A program made the position numbers and the translations under genes. The notes under the pieces were generated by a model that searched no databases, was not told the origin of the DNA, and saw only the letters and a program-made list of their open reading frames with translations. A DNA stretch of 64,000 bases from Nematostella vectensis. Its lineage: Eukaryota; Cnidaria; Anthozoa; Actiniaria; Edwardsiidae. The stretch lies in NCBI RefSeq assembly GCF_932526225.1, contig NC_064035.1, forward strand, positions 2,541,501 through 2,605,500, in the 5' to 3' direction. Shown here one piece after another: positions 31,501-43,199 of the stretch. How positions within the stretch are numbered: position 1 is the first letter of the stretch; every line of letters begins with the position of its first letter.

Positions 31501-34500
31501 TTTTGTTTAATTTTTTCTTCCAATAGCAAGAATTGGCTGGAATTGTGCACAAGCAGATCACCTGTCCAAACTTCGTACGTGAGGTTCGCCTCAAGGTTCA
31601 CTGTAACTCCTGTGAGAACAATAATGACGATGAAGCTGGTGATCAGAGATGATGGTGATGGCGAAGGTGATGGTGATGGTGATGATGACGGTGACGGTAA
31701 TATTGACGGTGACGGTGATGGTGACGCTGACGGTGATGGTGATGGTGATGGTGATGGTGGTTAACAACATTAAGATAGGAGTTAATCAACTGTAGCGGCG
31801 ATTACCGTCTTATGAAATTCCTCAAAGGTAAAATTGGATTGAAAATAGAATCTAACAAGCTAAGAGAGTCACGTTCTAAAAACAGTAGCTCACCCGGGCA
31901 GGGGATTGCGTTACATAGCTTCGACTCTATTTGACATGACAAAGTGCTGCAGGCACGCTTTCGAATCTGTTTGCCAGCAGCACACGACCTGCTACAGACA
32001 GACCACTGTGACCACGTGTCTATGGCTGCCGAGCTCGCCACAGGAACGCTACTTGTCTCAGAAGGAGCTACGGTCACGTTAGGCACAGCTGAGGTCGGCG
32101 TCGACTCTAGCATTGAGGCATTAGATACTGCAATCGTCTGGTAGATCGGCAATGTACTGATGGGTGTAGGGAATATGGTAACAGGTGACGTTATCAGTGA
32201 CTTCGACATCGTGCTCGTTGTTGTGGGCTCTATACAAATGATATAGAAGAGATTATGTAAGCTGAGGCAATTATCAATTGGTGTAATACCGTGGTACACT
32301 AAGAAATAACATTCGTGGTATCAAGTCATTACTACCTTTACCTGGGTCATTACCACCTAGTGTTTTTATAAGCCTTGTCGAAGACCAGGGCCCAAGTGCT
32401 ATGGTAAAAGCTGCCACTTGAATATGATAATATGTTCCAGACTTGAGACCGCCAATTTGAGTGTAGTAATAACCGGAGATGTATTCTTCGTTTATTTTTA
32501 CTGTTTTTTCAGCTGTGGTCCCGTTGGTTATGATCACGCCACTACTGTTTGCCTCGAGTGCCTTCAGATGATATGACGAGATTCTACCGCGTCTTAGGCT
32601 TCTAACAGGTGGGTACCAAAACACAGTCACAGCTGAAGTCGTTAGGTGCCGGTGGAAAATTGAATCGGGTGGCGCTGCTGGCGCTGAAGGAAACAAAGAG
32701 GCGGTGTAAATGACAAGACGGACATCATGACAAGACGGACATCATGACAAGACGGACATCATGACAAGACGGACATCATTGAAGAGTCTTTATTGACTCT
32801 AGATAGACGTGACACCCTTTTTTTCTCGCGATTAAACGAATCACAGTCCCTACCTTGCTGCGCAATCGGGTAAAACAAAGCGCTCTTTTCGCCCTCATAC
32901 TCTACAAATGCAGACACCTGGAAGCTGTAGTTGGCCATAGAAGCCAAATTGTGGACCCACAAAGCCGTCACACTTGAACATTCCATGACACAATCTCTGG
33001 GTATGGTGTTTAGGCTGCGATAGCACACTTGGTAGCCTTTGATAGCATTGGCTTCTTTGGTAGGAGGTAACCAGTTGACATATATTGTAGTATTGTCCAT
33101 CCTATACACTTGTATATCCTCGGGAGTAGAGGGTCCTGCGGGTCAAGTAAGAAATGTCCGCAAGCAGGATTACAAATAAGGGAAAGAAATACTATAATAC
33201 ATAAAATACATACTTTTAGTCTCTTTTTTCAAGAGTTAAAAACACCTTCTTTACCTAAAATCTTTCGGCAAATTCCAAGGGCGAAACGCCGAAGGGGTCT
33301 TTCAATGCCGTTTATTTTAGAAGCATTGTTTCTTGGTAAATTTATTTGAATGGCATCAATCATTTATCTGAATGGCAAGAACGTTAAACCAGAACAAAAG
33401 TAGGTTTAAAAGACGTTAATAAATTTGGAAAAAGTTAATTGATTTGTCTATTTCAGTAAGCATGAACTTTAACACGGATTCAAAGTAAGCATGAACACTA
33501 ACAATGATTCAAAAGTATCGCCGAAAACGCATCACTTGATTCGCGTCCACACTATCGTTTTTGCATCTTGTTCGCCTGGATCCAGCCGTCCACACTAAAA
33601 CGTTTGAAAACGGTGAAGGTACGGGGTGACGTCATTTTTATGATATGCGCATGCTCAAAGCAGCGCGCGCCTGCGATTTGACGCCATCTTTTCATTTTGA
33701 TACGGATTCGACTGTCCACACTACGGACCAAGGTATACGGAATCATTTTGATTCACTTTCGACGGCGTTTTCAAGTATCCAGATTCGCTGGATCCAGCGC
33801 GCGTGTTAGTGTGGACGGTAGGCCTAAACGTATCAAACAGTATACGAATCCGTGTTAGTGTGGACGGAAGGCCTAAACGTATCCAAAAAGTATACGGATC
33901 CAAACGAATCCGTGTTAGTGTGGACGGCCTAAACGTATCAAAAAGTATACGGATTCAAACGAATCCGTGTTAGTGTGGACGGCCCCTTAGATAATAAATA
34001 TATATTTAGTAAATAAACCCCTTCTGGCGGCTGGGAATCGGCGGATAATGTCCAAGGATGAGAAATAGTACGAAAAATAAACAGTTGGCCGAGAAGCGAA
34101 GCTTCGAGGGCAACTGTGAAATTTGGAGGACCATTTCTCATCAGCGGACATTAATCGCCGATATCACAGAGCCAAAGAAGGGTTTTATTTATTTTTTTAT
34201 CCCAGTTACTACACTGAAAATGCAAAGTCTCTTCTGCTAGCGCTGACGTGCACTGGAATGACGCCACGAGCGCAAGATAAAACTCCACGCAACTTTTTTC
34301 ATTAGAATAAACACTACAAGCTCAAAACATTTTAACTGATGGATTTACACCTAGACTGCTTTCTTGTTGTTCTGCTGAGCGCTGGAATAGAAATTGAAGA
34401 AACAATTTTCAATTTTGAAAAACATCCCGTGTACCCGTGGCTGCGTAGATTTGGTAAGGGTAAAAAAGGTCCCTAACTAGTTTTTCTCTCGGAGATATGT

Positions 34501-37500
34501 GTGTACATGTTTTTGCTCTGATTTTTATTTTAAGGGCACGTTTTTTGCCCTAGTCTACGTTTCGACGCTCCATCCCACGGACTGGACCTCTTTTTTTTGC
34601 GCTCGCGGGACGGGGCAATTATGGCTGTTTCCGAATTCATTGTGGTAAGCATATTACGACGACAAAAAAGATAAATATTCTGCCGGATTCCTCGGCAATG
34701 GAAAACCGTGTGGCGCTTACGCTGGACGTCTTATATTTGTCCTGTGAAAATGTGCACGTGACCCGTATTGACGCCAAATCAAATGGAATGACACGAATGC
34801 AACAAAATAGTTATTTCTAGGAGATCGCCTTATTAAATTCAATAATTCAAAACTGGGGGCCTTGGGTACTATTGTTGTCATAGTTACGACAGCACTTAAT
34901 GAACAGTATGCTATAGAACATACAAATCGTGTAACAATCTTATTAAAAGCGCAACAATAAAGAGATGAATGAGCCGTTTGCATTACCTGGCGGTAGAGTT
35001 TGTACGTAAATAGTAGAATTCGGTCCTTCGTACTCGGGTGTGAATGCGAGAAGCTCGAGCTTGTAGAGGCTCCACGGGGCCAGCTCAGCAAGGGTGACTC
35101 GAGACTCATTTACATCGATGTGCAGTCTACTGCCGTATGATACGTTGCCTCTATGAAGCAATGAGTAGTACACCCGGTATCCTTGAAACTTGCTGGAGAT
35201 ATTCAGTGGTATCCAGTCTAAGGTGACAGAGGTTTTAGAGATGTGTCCTGTGGTGATGTTTGCTGGAGCGAGGGCTGGTACTAGAGGAAAGAATTGTAAA
35301 CAAATTTGGATTGGAACCAGCATTGACTTCAACATCAAGGCGGGGTCTGCTGGTTTGCTTCTAGGTTAACATACCCTAGCCTGTTCTGCCCGAATTCCGG
35401 AAAATCTCATCTTAAACGTTAAACCTAGAATAGCGCTAAGCGATCACGTGACCTTTAGGGAGACAAATTCAAGCCAAAATAAACAATAAAAAATTGGCTT
35501 TATTCGTAAGCGCTGAATAGTTACTAAAAGACTGAAGCTAAAAGACTGAGCGTGGGCTTGTTTGCCACCCAAACAGTCACGTAATCTTTTAGCGCAAGTT
35601 CCCTATTGCTGTTCAATTTAAATCAAACTATCGGGCATTTTTACAGTTTTGAGATTGTGATTATATCCATTCCATTGGCGAAGGACTAGACACGTGATTC
35701 TTACTGACGCTGAGACTAGGAGACCCATCTAGCTATCTAGGCTACCAAATAATCTAGCTTATCAAGTAATCTAGATATCTAGCTTACCAGCTTATCAAGT
35801 AATCTAGATATCTAGCTTACCACCTTACCAAGTGATCTAGATATCTCGCTTACCAAGTGATCTAGCTATCTAGCTTACCGAGTGTTTTAGCTATCTAGCT
35901 TACCAAGTGATCTAGCTATCTAGCTTACCAAGTGAACCACCTTTCTAGCTTACCAAGTGATTTAGCTATCTAGCTAAAGGGATCTAGCTATCTAGCTTAC
36001 CAAGTGATCTAGCTATCTAGCTTACCAAGTGATCTGGGTACCTAGCTTAACATAAGTGATCTAGCTATCTAGCTTGCCAAGTGGTCTAGGTAACTAGCTT
36101 AACATAAGTGATATAGCTTACCAAGTGATGCTGTCTGGACGATCACCTCGGCAGCATCACCAGTGGTATCCTGAGCCATAACAGCTTTTACTTGCACCTT
36201 GTACATCGTCATGTCTTCCAGACTGTCGATATATACACTAAAACACGCACCTTCTATATTCAAATGCTGTACTCTCACTTCTTTGCCATTGTCAAGCTCA
36301 ACTATGATTACCCTGAACATCGGCATGGCTAGGGAAGGGTTGCCTGACTCCCATTGGACAATGAATGAAGTAGAGGTGACATTCACTGCTGTCAGATTTC
36401 TCGGAGGTCGTAATTGCTCTATAAAAAAGAAAAGTTGTGGCAATTAAAAGGGGGTAGTGGATGGGGTTTGGCAGTTGGCCAGCAAGGTAAATAAGTGAGG
36501 GAATAGGCGAGGGAGGTGAGGTGAGGTCTGGTAAGTTCTTACAGCTCTTTGCATCATATACACACTTGGTCTATCCGAGAACCATCATGCGCGCCTGTTG
36601 CAGCAATGCGCAGTTAGCCTTTGTGAAACCCTGTACACATAGCGCCAATAGCATCGTCCAATATAAGCAACCTCGCTCGGTTGAACACACAAAAGGAATA
36701 TACACACACAAAAGGAATATATTGGCGAAGCAGTCAGCTATTTGATGTGCAAGCACCAACAAACAGATAAACTTGGGTGGATGCAGCAGTGCTATGGATT
36801 CTTCCTGGTTCAGTTGGCGCTATTTTGTATGAAGTTTTAGACTTCTCTTTTTTAGATTGTTGGACAGAATGCTACTGTGCCTAACCTTTATTTGTGAGTC
36901 TTGAAATTTTTTCGAAATTATTATGATTGCTTTGTTTGCGAACATTGTGCTTGTGTTTACCTTTAGTGGACTGCTGATGACGCGTCCGCGAAGAGAGCGC
37001 TTTCCCCACTCCAATCACCTTCACTGAGATATTATACAAAGTACCATCCTGCAGCCCGTATATATCAAGGCTTGTATTGCTCGTCCATTGTGATGCGATA
37101 GGATCATTAGACGCACTCTTGGCGTAACAAACCATGTAACCACTTATAAATCCAGGAATCGGGGACTGGAGAGGAGACCACTGGACATGGATCGAGCTTT
37201 CATTTACCATACGAGTTGTGATGCCTGTTAGGACGCCGATTTCAACTGGATTCCAATAAAACAAACGGTTATATGTTTGATTCTATGGATCTTCATATGT
37301 GAATGTTGATTGCGTGCGCTAGTGTGGATGGAATGATAGACAGCGGACAGCGCTGTCTGAAAATCACGCTACACAATCTAAGCTTCAAGGCCGGGGCCAG
37401 TCTCAGATGTAGTTAACAGCAAAGATACGGTCTCGTTGCGATTATGGCATACCCTATGAATTTGTGGGTGTACACGAGGAAAGGGCTACGGTAACGAAGT

Positions 37501-40500
37501 CAAACGCTCGACCCAGCAGCGACTGCTTGGGGTCTACATTACGAGAACCTTTCCAAGATTTCTTACCTTCAAGGTCAGTAGGCACACATCGATACCGTGC
37601 AGCCCTCATCTGCTTTCTGTTGAATAAAGTGTCGTACATGTGCAGACAAGTGGCCTGTTTGTCCGATAGTTCAAGATACATTGGCCATTGTAAGTCCAAC
37701 GATTCCGCGGTATGGTCAAAAAGAACTTCTTGACTGTCCAGTTCCCCGTTGATCCACCACTGCGCCACACTACTGCTTTGACTGTAAGTTAATCCAATCA
37801 TGTACCATTCTTCGTTGACAAGAGGTCGTAACGTGGAAAAACTCGTTTCATATGTTGTTGATATCTTGATGGAGGCGTTCATATGTCCTGTTGATTGCCT
37901 TGATAGCAATACTCCTGACGATCTGTTGAAAAGGGCATTAAACACGACCAGCTCTTTGTTATCTGCAAGTTTTAAAAAACGGACCCAAAGCACTAGAGTA
38001 AGAGCGGTGCTTCTGGAAATTCCCTCTGTCGTGAAATCATACATGATAACAGCAGACGCGTTCTCGCTTTGGAAAGAGCCGTTGGGTTCTTGATTGATCC
38101 CAGGACCGCTTGTAATATTTCCTTGTATTTGCACAGTGAGCCCCGGCATGTGATAGCGTTGATTGCCTTGCAGTAGGTCGAACAGGAAAGGTGGAGGCAT
38201 TGCTGTTAAAGCAAACATATAGGCTCAGCTTGGAGTAAGGGTAGATGGAACTCTGATCGTGTTACTCATGCTGTACAAATTTTTTTTATCTCATTTTCAA
38301 ATGATCGAACAAGCTGGAATGAACACAATCGCGTGTGTTGAAGTTATGCAAATAGGAGGATTGTATCGCATCCAAAATAGATAACAACAGTCTATGTTTC
38401 TTCCTTTTCAAATTACCCTTCATTTATTTCTAAAAAGGTTAAAATTGATTATTCTGTTCCTTTTCTTTTTTGTTGAACACTTAATTTACTGAGTAGGAAC
38501 TTCGAAATAGAAGTATCATTGAACAAATCTATCATACATCTCTCCTTAGAACTACTCACCCGTAGACTTCTCAAGACACCACCCCTTTAATGACGCCAAT
38601 TCTTTTCGAGAAACCCGTCTGTAGTATATCTGGATGCACGAAAGTCGGCCGGTAAAGCCACCAACCTCCAACGAGGCAAAAAAAGAAACCTTTTCGTTCA
38701 AAGTATCAGAAACAATATTGTCACGCACGATCAGTTTAATTTCATCTTCTGAAGTAATTCGCCAAGTGACATGGTACCATCTTTTTGGCACAATGACTGT
38801 CGTCGAAACGTTTATATGAGACCCATTTACAGTTACTGCCCGGGCAACTAGCTTACCACTGTTCATAAATTCAATTCCAGTCCCGCTTTTCTGTTCGTTA
38901 AAGCACATAATATTTCCAGCGTCTTCAATATACACCCAGAAGAGTATTGATATCATTTGTTTCGTGGCTACATCTGGCGCAAGTCTTAAGGTGAATTTGG
39001 ACGAAGAGCCGTTGAAGGAATAAGATCCACCGGGTTCTCCACTGATGCCATGGGTAAGGTCGCCTGGCGGGAACTGCTCCCCATTCACTACCTCAAATTT
39101 ACTTGATAGGGTAACGATTTCATCCGGAGGGTCTAGGAAGTGTTAAGAACAGACAGCATCAACTAACTATTCACTACTAAGTGTGTAGATAAACTCCTTG
39201 ATGATCTTATTTTGTAGGTTTGGCAGCTTTCCAGAAAGTGCTAGATAATGAAACAAATATTCAATGATTTTTTGCCATATTGCAAAATGTAAAAGCGTTG
39301 ATTGATACTCACCGGATTTTGCGAACAAGACGACTTCACAGGCTCTAAATAGCACACCGCTGCCTACTCGTTCAATGACAACATATTTGGCGACCGTTGG
39401 AGGGTTACAAAGGAAGGATGCCGCTTTTCCCTGAGTGATACTCGCGTTCCCGCAAACTGAATACGTGCTAAAGTCAGACGTAAGGAGGACTCTAGTCACC
39501 AGGTCGCCCGAGTCCTCTCCAAACCCGGCCAGTAAGAACAGGTCGACTACTAGTTGGTTGCTGTGGAGGGCAATGGCGATCTGAGGCTTGCTGGTTATGT
39601 TTGACATTTGCGCCAGGACACAGGTCACGTTATTTGTTCCCATGAGGCCATCGTTTAGATTATTGGCTGTTTCATTGTTAATGACTACTGGAAAATGGAC
39701 TTGAAATTCGCTTGTATTGGCTGAAACGTATAAACAATGCGTGAAATTACGATGACATCACTTATTCATGGCGTGACACTAAGAAAGACATCACTTACTT
39801 ATTGCGTGACACTTCGAATAACATCACTTACTCATGGCGTGACATTACGAATGATATAACTTACTCATTGCGTGACCCTACAGATGACACCACTTACTCA
39901 TTGCGTGACACTCAGACGGACTTTTCCGTACGACACGTCCAGACCATCCGGACACTTTAAACGAGGACCAAGGTATGCCCGGAGCTGGGCTAATGTCACC
40001 CACATAACCACAACGCGATGAAAGAGTTCGAAGCTGATCTGTTTGTAATGATCTAAACCACAAATGCGCATCTGAGACTTGACCGACAAATCCACGGTGG
40101 AGTAATGCTCCTCTGCTCTTGCCGATAGTGATGTTTGAATTACTACTTATCGAACCCTGTATTCCTAACCCCCATCCCCTCATGTCGCCGTCTACCATGA
40201 CCCCCCAGGATCCAAGGGCGGAGCTGTTCCACGTGGCGCACACGTGATGCCAGTTGCCATCAAAGAGACCAGGGCTCGAGAATGTCCTGCAAAAAAACGT
40301 TAGACGATTTGCTATGTCTACGCAAGTGACAATTATTATCATAAAATATTCAGGTCATTTTTACCTAGAATAGTCGTTAATTGTAAAATTCATTTTCTTC
40401 AAATCAAGGAGGTATACAAGCTGTATATATTCGCCATAGGTGAATACAGCTTGCGATGATTGACCATCGTACAAGCGAAGCCACAAGCAGATTGTCAATG

Positions 40501-41241
40501 AATTGATGGCCTGACTGGGCGGGCTTATCGACCAGGCCGTTACACTTGACGCATCGTCCAAAAGATTTAGATTAAAATCTGCTAAAACATGAAATGCAAT
40601 GTGAGTGCTATACATTATTACTTTATTAGTTCCCCTTTTTAGGATATTAAAGGCCCAATTTACTTCTGGAGAGCCGACAAAATACGAAATAATCTATTAG
40701 AATCCGCGGTATTGAGCTGGTCATTCGGTTTGTATTATCAGTCAAATCCTCGATGAAACTTCCAATTCTGAATTTTGAAATATTTTTCTCGTTTTCAGTT
40801 AAAAATTTGGCGGACTGTTAGTTTTATTATTTTTTTGAACGTTTTTATCACTTCTTACTCTTTAGAACTTGTTACTCCATTTTCACAGCGCGAAAATTAG
40901 CCAAAATATAGTGAATTACAGAAAATTAGAATTTTGGCTTATATTGACCAGGAAAACACTTTTTGGAAGCGCGGGAGTGGGGTCAAGGGACAGGCGCTCA
41001 CGTGATCATCGCTTACCTAGTGTGCTTGATCCAAAAGCGTAGGGTAAGGCTGCGTCTGAAGAAGACACGGGCACTAGGATAAGACACGTAGGTCAAAAAT
41101 CTCAATATTGTCTATAAATTGATAATTTGCTTCAGTACTAATCAGAATTAAAGACTGAAGCAAATTTTCAATTTAAATTCAAGTTAATTTAAATAATCTA
41201 CATACCCGTCGAGGTGAAAGAAGGTGTTTCTGATGATGACG
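24347..41241 (-). CDS. Giant adhesion-type receptor with glutamate-receptor-like, K+-filter ion channel core
   Basis: Twenty-six exons join with consistent phases: 41241-41206, 41073-41017, 40581-40365, 40286-39898, 39720-39313, 39132-38560, 38202-37567, 37245-36961, 36418-36122, 35280-34987, 33135-32854, 32683-32342, 32229-31894, 31609-31500, 31184-31120, 30890-30748, 30359-30072, 29755-29459, 29319-29014, 28731-28265, 27962-27868, 27571-27415, 27118-27058, 26456-26185, 26014-25855, 25524-24347 (stop). They give about 2,580 residues without the unidentified first exon(s) and signal peptide. Order: Ser/Thr-rich stalk; pentraxin/LamG (HVCATWNSS fits the pentraxin signature); galactose-binding-like domain; two LamG-like domains (WYHVTW, EWYMIGLTY); five FN3; Ser/Thr linker; TSP1 (WSQWSVCSRSC); SEA; three FN3; S1; M1; pore; M2; S2; a third membrane helix; and a ~390-residue tail. 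I infer a ligand-gated potassium channel at the cell surface. Complete family membership is unproven, but the reading frame is sound. Confidence 0.9.
25660..25815. repeat. Interspersed repeat fragment with C-rich tract, receptor intron
   Basis: GTGGCGGGTCCGGGGGGACT at one end, poly-C and poly-A tracts, and GGAAAATTCTGGATCCACCG at the other. It resembles the GGCGGATCTAG-type dispersed repeats elsewhere in the window. Confidence 0.45.
25855..28731 (-). other. Channel core: S1 - M1 - K+ pore - M2 - S2 - M3(M4-like)
   Basis: S1 and M1 (28731-28265): PPYVNSTG start, NIAFPVSGRTDDSRYQKKF, APGIAFITRP, then helix AAIISCWPVVVLAFAMACLA. Pore (27962-27868 joined to 27571-27415): GIWEGFWWSFVSMTTVGYGD, a canonical K+-channel filter, then helix VVAIIWVLTGLVMISLFM. 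S2 (27118-27058 and 26456-26185): LINSTEYRAGLL, YPTLQASLDALLDG, KGILLDSYVAGSL, SIGYGVVLGGP, LEAVFRNYLMQN, matching the last part of a PBP2/iGluR ligand-binding domain, including the Asp after a hydrophobic strand. Last helix (26014-25855): AVLSMGVLLLLAVCIGLVW. The topology is that of a eukaryotic iGluR, but the filter is that of bacterial GluR0-like channels. Confidence 0.88.
26665..26830. repeat. Interspersed repeat with GGGGCAC motifs
   Basis: GCGCCGTAGCAAGCC on the left and CCCCCTGCTACGGCCCC on the right are mutually inverted. Between them AAAATATTGGGGGCAC recurs three times. This is probably a small non-autonomous element in the receptor intron. Confidence 0.5.
28866..28978. repeat. Interspersed repeat with (TG)n and poly-G
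   Basis: GAGCGGACCTTCCAGTCGAG, a TG run, a G run and CCTGGCTACGGGCCTA. This is the same family as 20400-20490. It lies between the last FN3 exon and the S1 exon of the receptor. Confidence 0.65.
30748..32229 (-). other. Ser/Thr-rich linker, TSP1 repeat and SEA domain of the receptor
   Basis: Exon 32229-31894 gives a Ser/Thr/Pro-rich stretch (likely O-glycosylated) followed by one TSP1 repeat with its six cysteines. Exons 31609-31500, 31184-31120 and 30890-30748 give VTVNLEANLTYEVW ... VISKYSNKTYTVISDVQLIEC ... REGSVMANFSIMFSS, the pattern of a SEA domain. The G-SV of REGSVM aligns with the autocleavage site of mucin SEA domains. The donor at 30748 was chosen because it alone keeps the frame into the next FN3 exon. 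Confidence 0.72.
32703..32778. repeat. Four-copy 17-bp tandem repeat
   Basis: TGACAAGACGGACATCA is repeated four times just upstream (gene sense) of the acceptor of FN3 exon 32683-32342. Confidence 0.85.
33540..33990. repeat. MITE-like repeat cluster with GTGTGGACGG motifs
   Basis: The left end CGCGTCCACACTATCG and the right end TAGTGTGGACGGCCCC are inverted relative to each other. Inside, GAATCCGTGTTAGTGTGGAC plus GGCCTAAACGTATC recurs at least three times. It lies in the intron between receptor exons 35280-34987 and 33135-32854. Confidence 0.65.
33991..34980. other. Featureless intronic stretch
   Basis: Between the MITE-like cluster and the third FN3 exon of the receptor. Open frames are short and share no recognisable domain. 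I see nothing convincing in it. Confidence 0.55.
35690..36121. repeat. ~25-bp minisatellite starting at a receptor 5' splice site
   Basis: Units are CTAGCTATCTAGCTTACCAA plus GTGAT. Read in gene sense each is ATCACTTGGTAAGCTAGATA, i.e. the end of FN3 exon 36418-36122 (CATCACTTG|GTAAGC) with its donor. About 15 units are present, with some variation. Confidence 0.92.
39757..39908. repeat. ~33-bp tandem repeat spanning a receptor 5' splice site
   Basis: About five units which in gene sense read CACGCAATGAGTAAGTGATG plus TCATTCGTAGTGT. The first is the true junction at the end of exon 40286-39898 (CAATGA|GTAAGT), so exon end and donor are both repeated. Confidence 0.9.
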
Positions 41242-41610
41242 CTAGACAAAAGAATAAATGCCTCGATAAGAACATTATATTTTTTAGTTGTCATACAGGG
41301 CTAAAGAAAATATGTCGTAAAACCCTATAGAGTGCATGAGTAAAATTACGGTGGAGGGAAGACGTCATGATTGATGGTGGCTGGAGGCTGATGTTCGAAG
41401 CATTGGGAACTAGAGTACGGTAAACAGCACATTGGCGCACAATTCGTGAAATATATCTTGACGCATGCAACTAGCATTTCTACCCTTTTTCAAAATATTC
41501 AAATACCTGGTGCTGTAGACGGAAAAATCGGAGAAGCGGTTAGTGTTGGTTTGATTGTTGGTGAATAGAGTGATGATACAGAATTGGAATTCGACACTAA
41601 GATAACACAA

Positions 41611-43195
41611 AAGAAAAACAAAATTGTTGACCATACAATAACGACAGTAGATAAAATAATAAATAACTAGTAGCAAGTGAGCTAGGGGGGTAGGTGGAAG
41701 GAGGGCTGGAGGGGGTAGGGGGAAGGAGGGCGGGAGGGGGTAGGGGGTAGGGGGAAGGAGGGCGGGAGGGGGGTAGGGAGAAGGAGGGCGGGAGGGGGGC
41801 AGGGAGAAGGAGGGCTGGAGGGGGGTAGGGAGAAGGAGAGCGGGAGGGGGGTAGGGGGAAGGAGGGCTGGAGGGGGGTAGGTGAAAGGAGGTGTGGGGGT
41901 AAGGAGGGGGGGGGAGGGGGAAAAGAGGGGATGGGAAGTGTTTGCATATTACATATCGAAAAGGTAAGGGAAACCCACCCACTCACTCCACAGGATAACC
42001 CCCATACCCAAACCTTGCTAGAAAAGAAACCTAAGATCCGGTCCGCCCCAGTTTCTAGTCTGTTTCACGATCTGCTTGGTAGTTCGAACAGATTCTTGAA
42101 AGATAAATTTTAAAATCATATCTCTTTGCTCTTCAAACATGATTATCATAGAGATACTTGATCGAGTCGAGGGCTTTAGAGGCGCGGGAAGCCGACATAC
42201 AGCTCATGTCGAAAATAAGACAAACACATAAAAAATAAGAGCCACTAAAGAGAAAATTCTAGAGAATCGAATACTTTATAGTTTGATTTGTTAATTAAAA
42301 TTCGTGAAATCGTAAACCAGTAATCAGTTAACTGGAATTTTCTGAAAAGACTTCTTAATCAGAAAAAAGAAAAACAAAATTGTTGACCATACAATAACGA
42401 CAGTAGATAAAATAATAAATAACTAGTAGCAAGTGAGCTAGGGGGGTAGGTGGAAGGAGGGCTGGAGGGGGTAGGGAGAAGGAGGGCGGGAGGGGGTAGG
42501 GGGAAGGAGGGCGGGAGGGGGTAGGGAGAAGGAGGGCGGGAGGGGGGCAGGGAGAAGGAGGGCTGGAGGGGGGTAGGGAGAAGGAGAGCGGGAGGGGGGT
42601 AGGGGGAAGGAGGGCTGGAGGGGGGTAGGGAGAAGGAGGGCGGGAGGGGGGTAGGGGGAAGGAGGGCTGGAGGAGGTAGGGGGAAGGAGGGCGGGACGGG
42701 GGTAGGGGAAAGGAGGTGTGGGGGTAAGGAGGGGGGGGGGGGGGGGGGGAGGGGGAAAAGAGGGGATGGGAAGTGTTTGCATATTACATATCGAAAAGGT
42801 AAGGGAAACCCACCCACTCACTCCACAGGATAACCCCCATACCCAAACCTTGCTAGAAAAGAAACCTAAGATCCGGTCCGCCCCAGTTTCTAGTCTGTTT
42901 CACGATCTGCTTGGTAGTTCGAACAGATTCTTGAAAGATAAATTTTAAAATCATATCTCTTTGCTCTTCAAACATGATTATCATAGAGATACTTGATCGA
43001 GTCGAGGGCTTTAGAGGCGCGGGAAGCCGACATACAGCTCATGTCGAAAATAAGACAAACACATAAAAAATAAGAGCCACTAAAGAGACAATTCTAGAGA
43101 ATCGAATACTTTATAGTTTGATTTGTTAATTAAAATTCGTGAAATCGTAAACCAGTAATCAGTTAACTGGAATTTTCTGAAAAGACTTCTTAATC
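41611..43195. repeat. Recent tandem duplication (~750/830 bp) containing G-rich minisatellite
   Basis: Copy 1 is about 41611-42360 and copy 2 about 42367-43195, nearly identical (for example GAGAAAATTC versus GAGACAATTC). Each has a purine-rich minisatellite of ~20-bp units (GGGGGTAGGGAGAAGGAGGG) followed by ~420 bp of unique sequence. Copy 2 has more minisatellite and a longer G run. It lies upstream of the first receptor exon found. Proline-rich open frames in it are repeat products. Confidence 0.93.
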
Positions 43196-43199
43196 AAAA

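Noticed and set aside
41410-42821. Proline-rich frames resembling extensin-like proteins
   Set aside because: Translation of the purine-rich minisatellite in the duplicated block. No conserved domain was seen.
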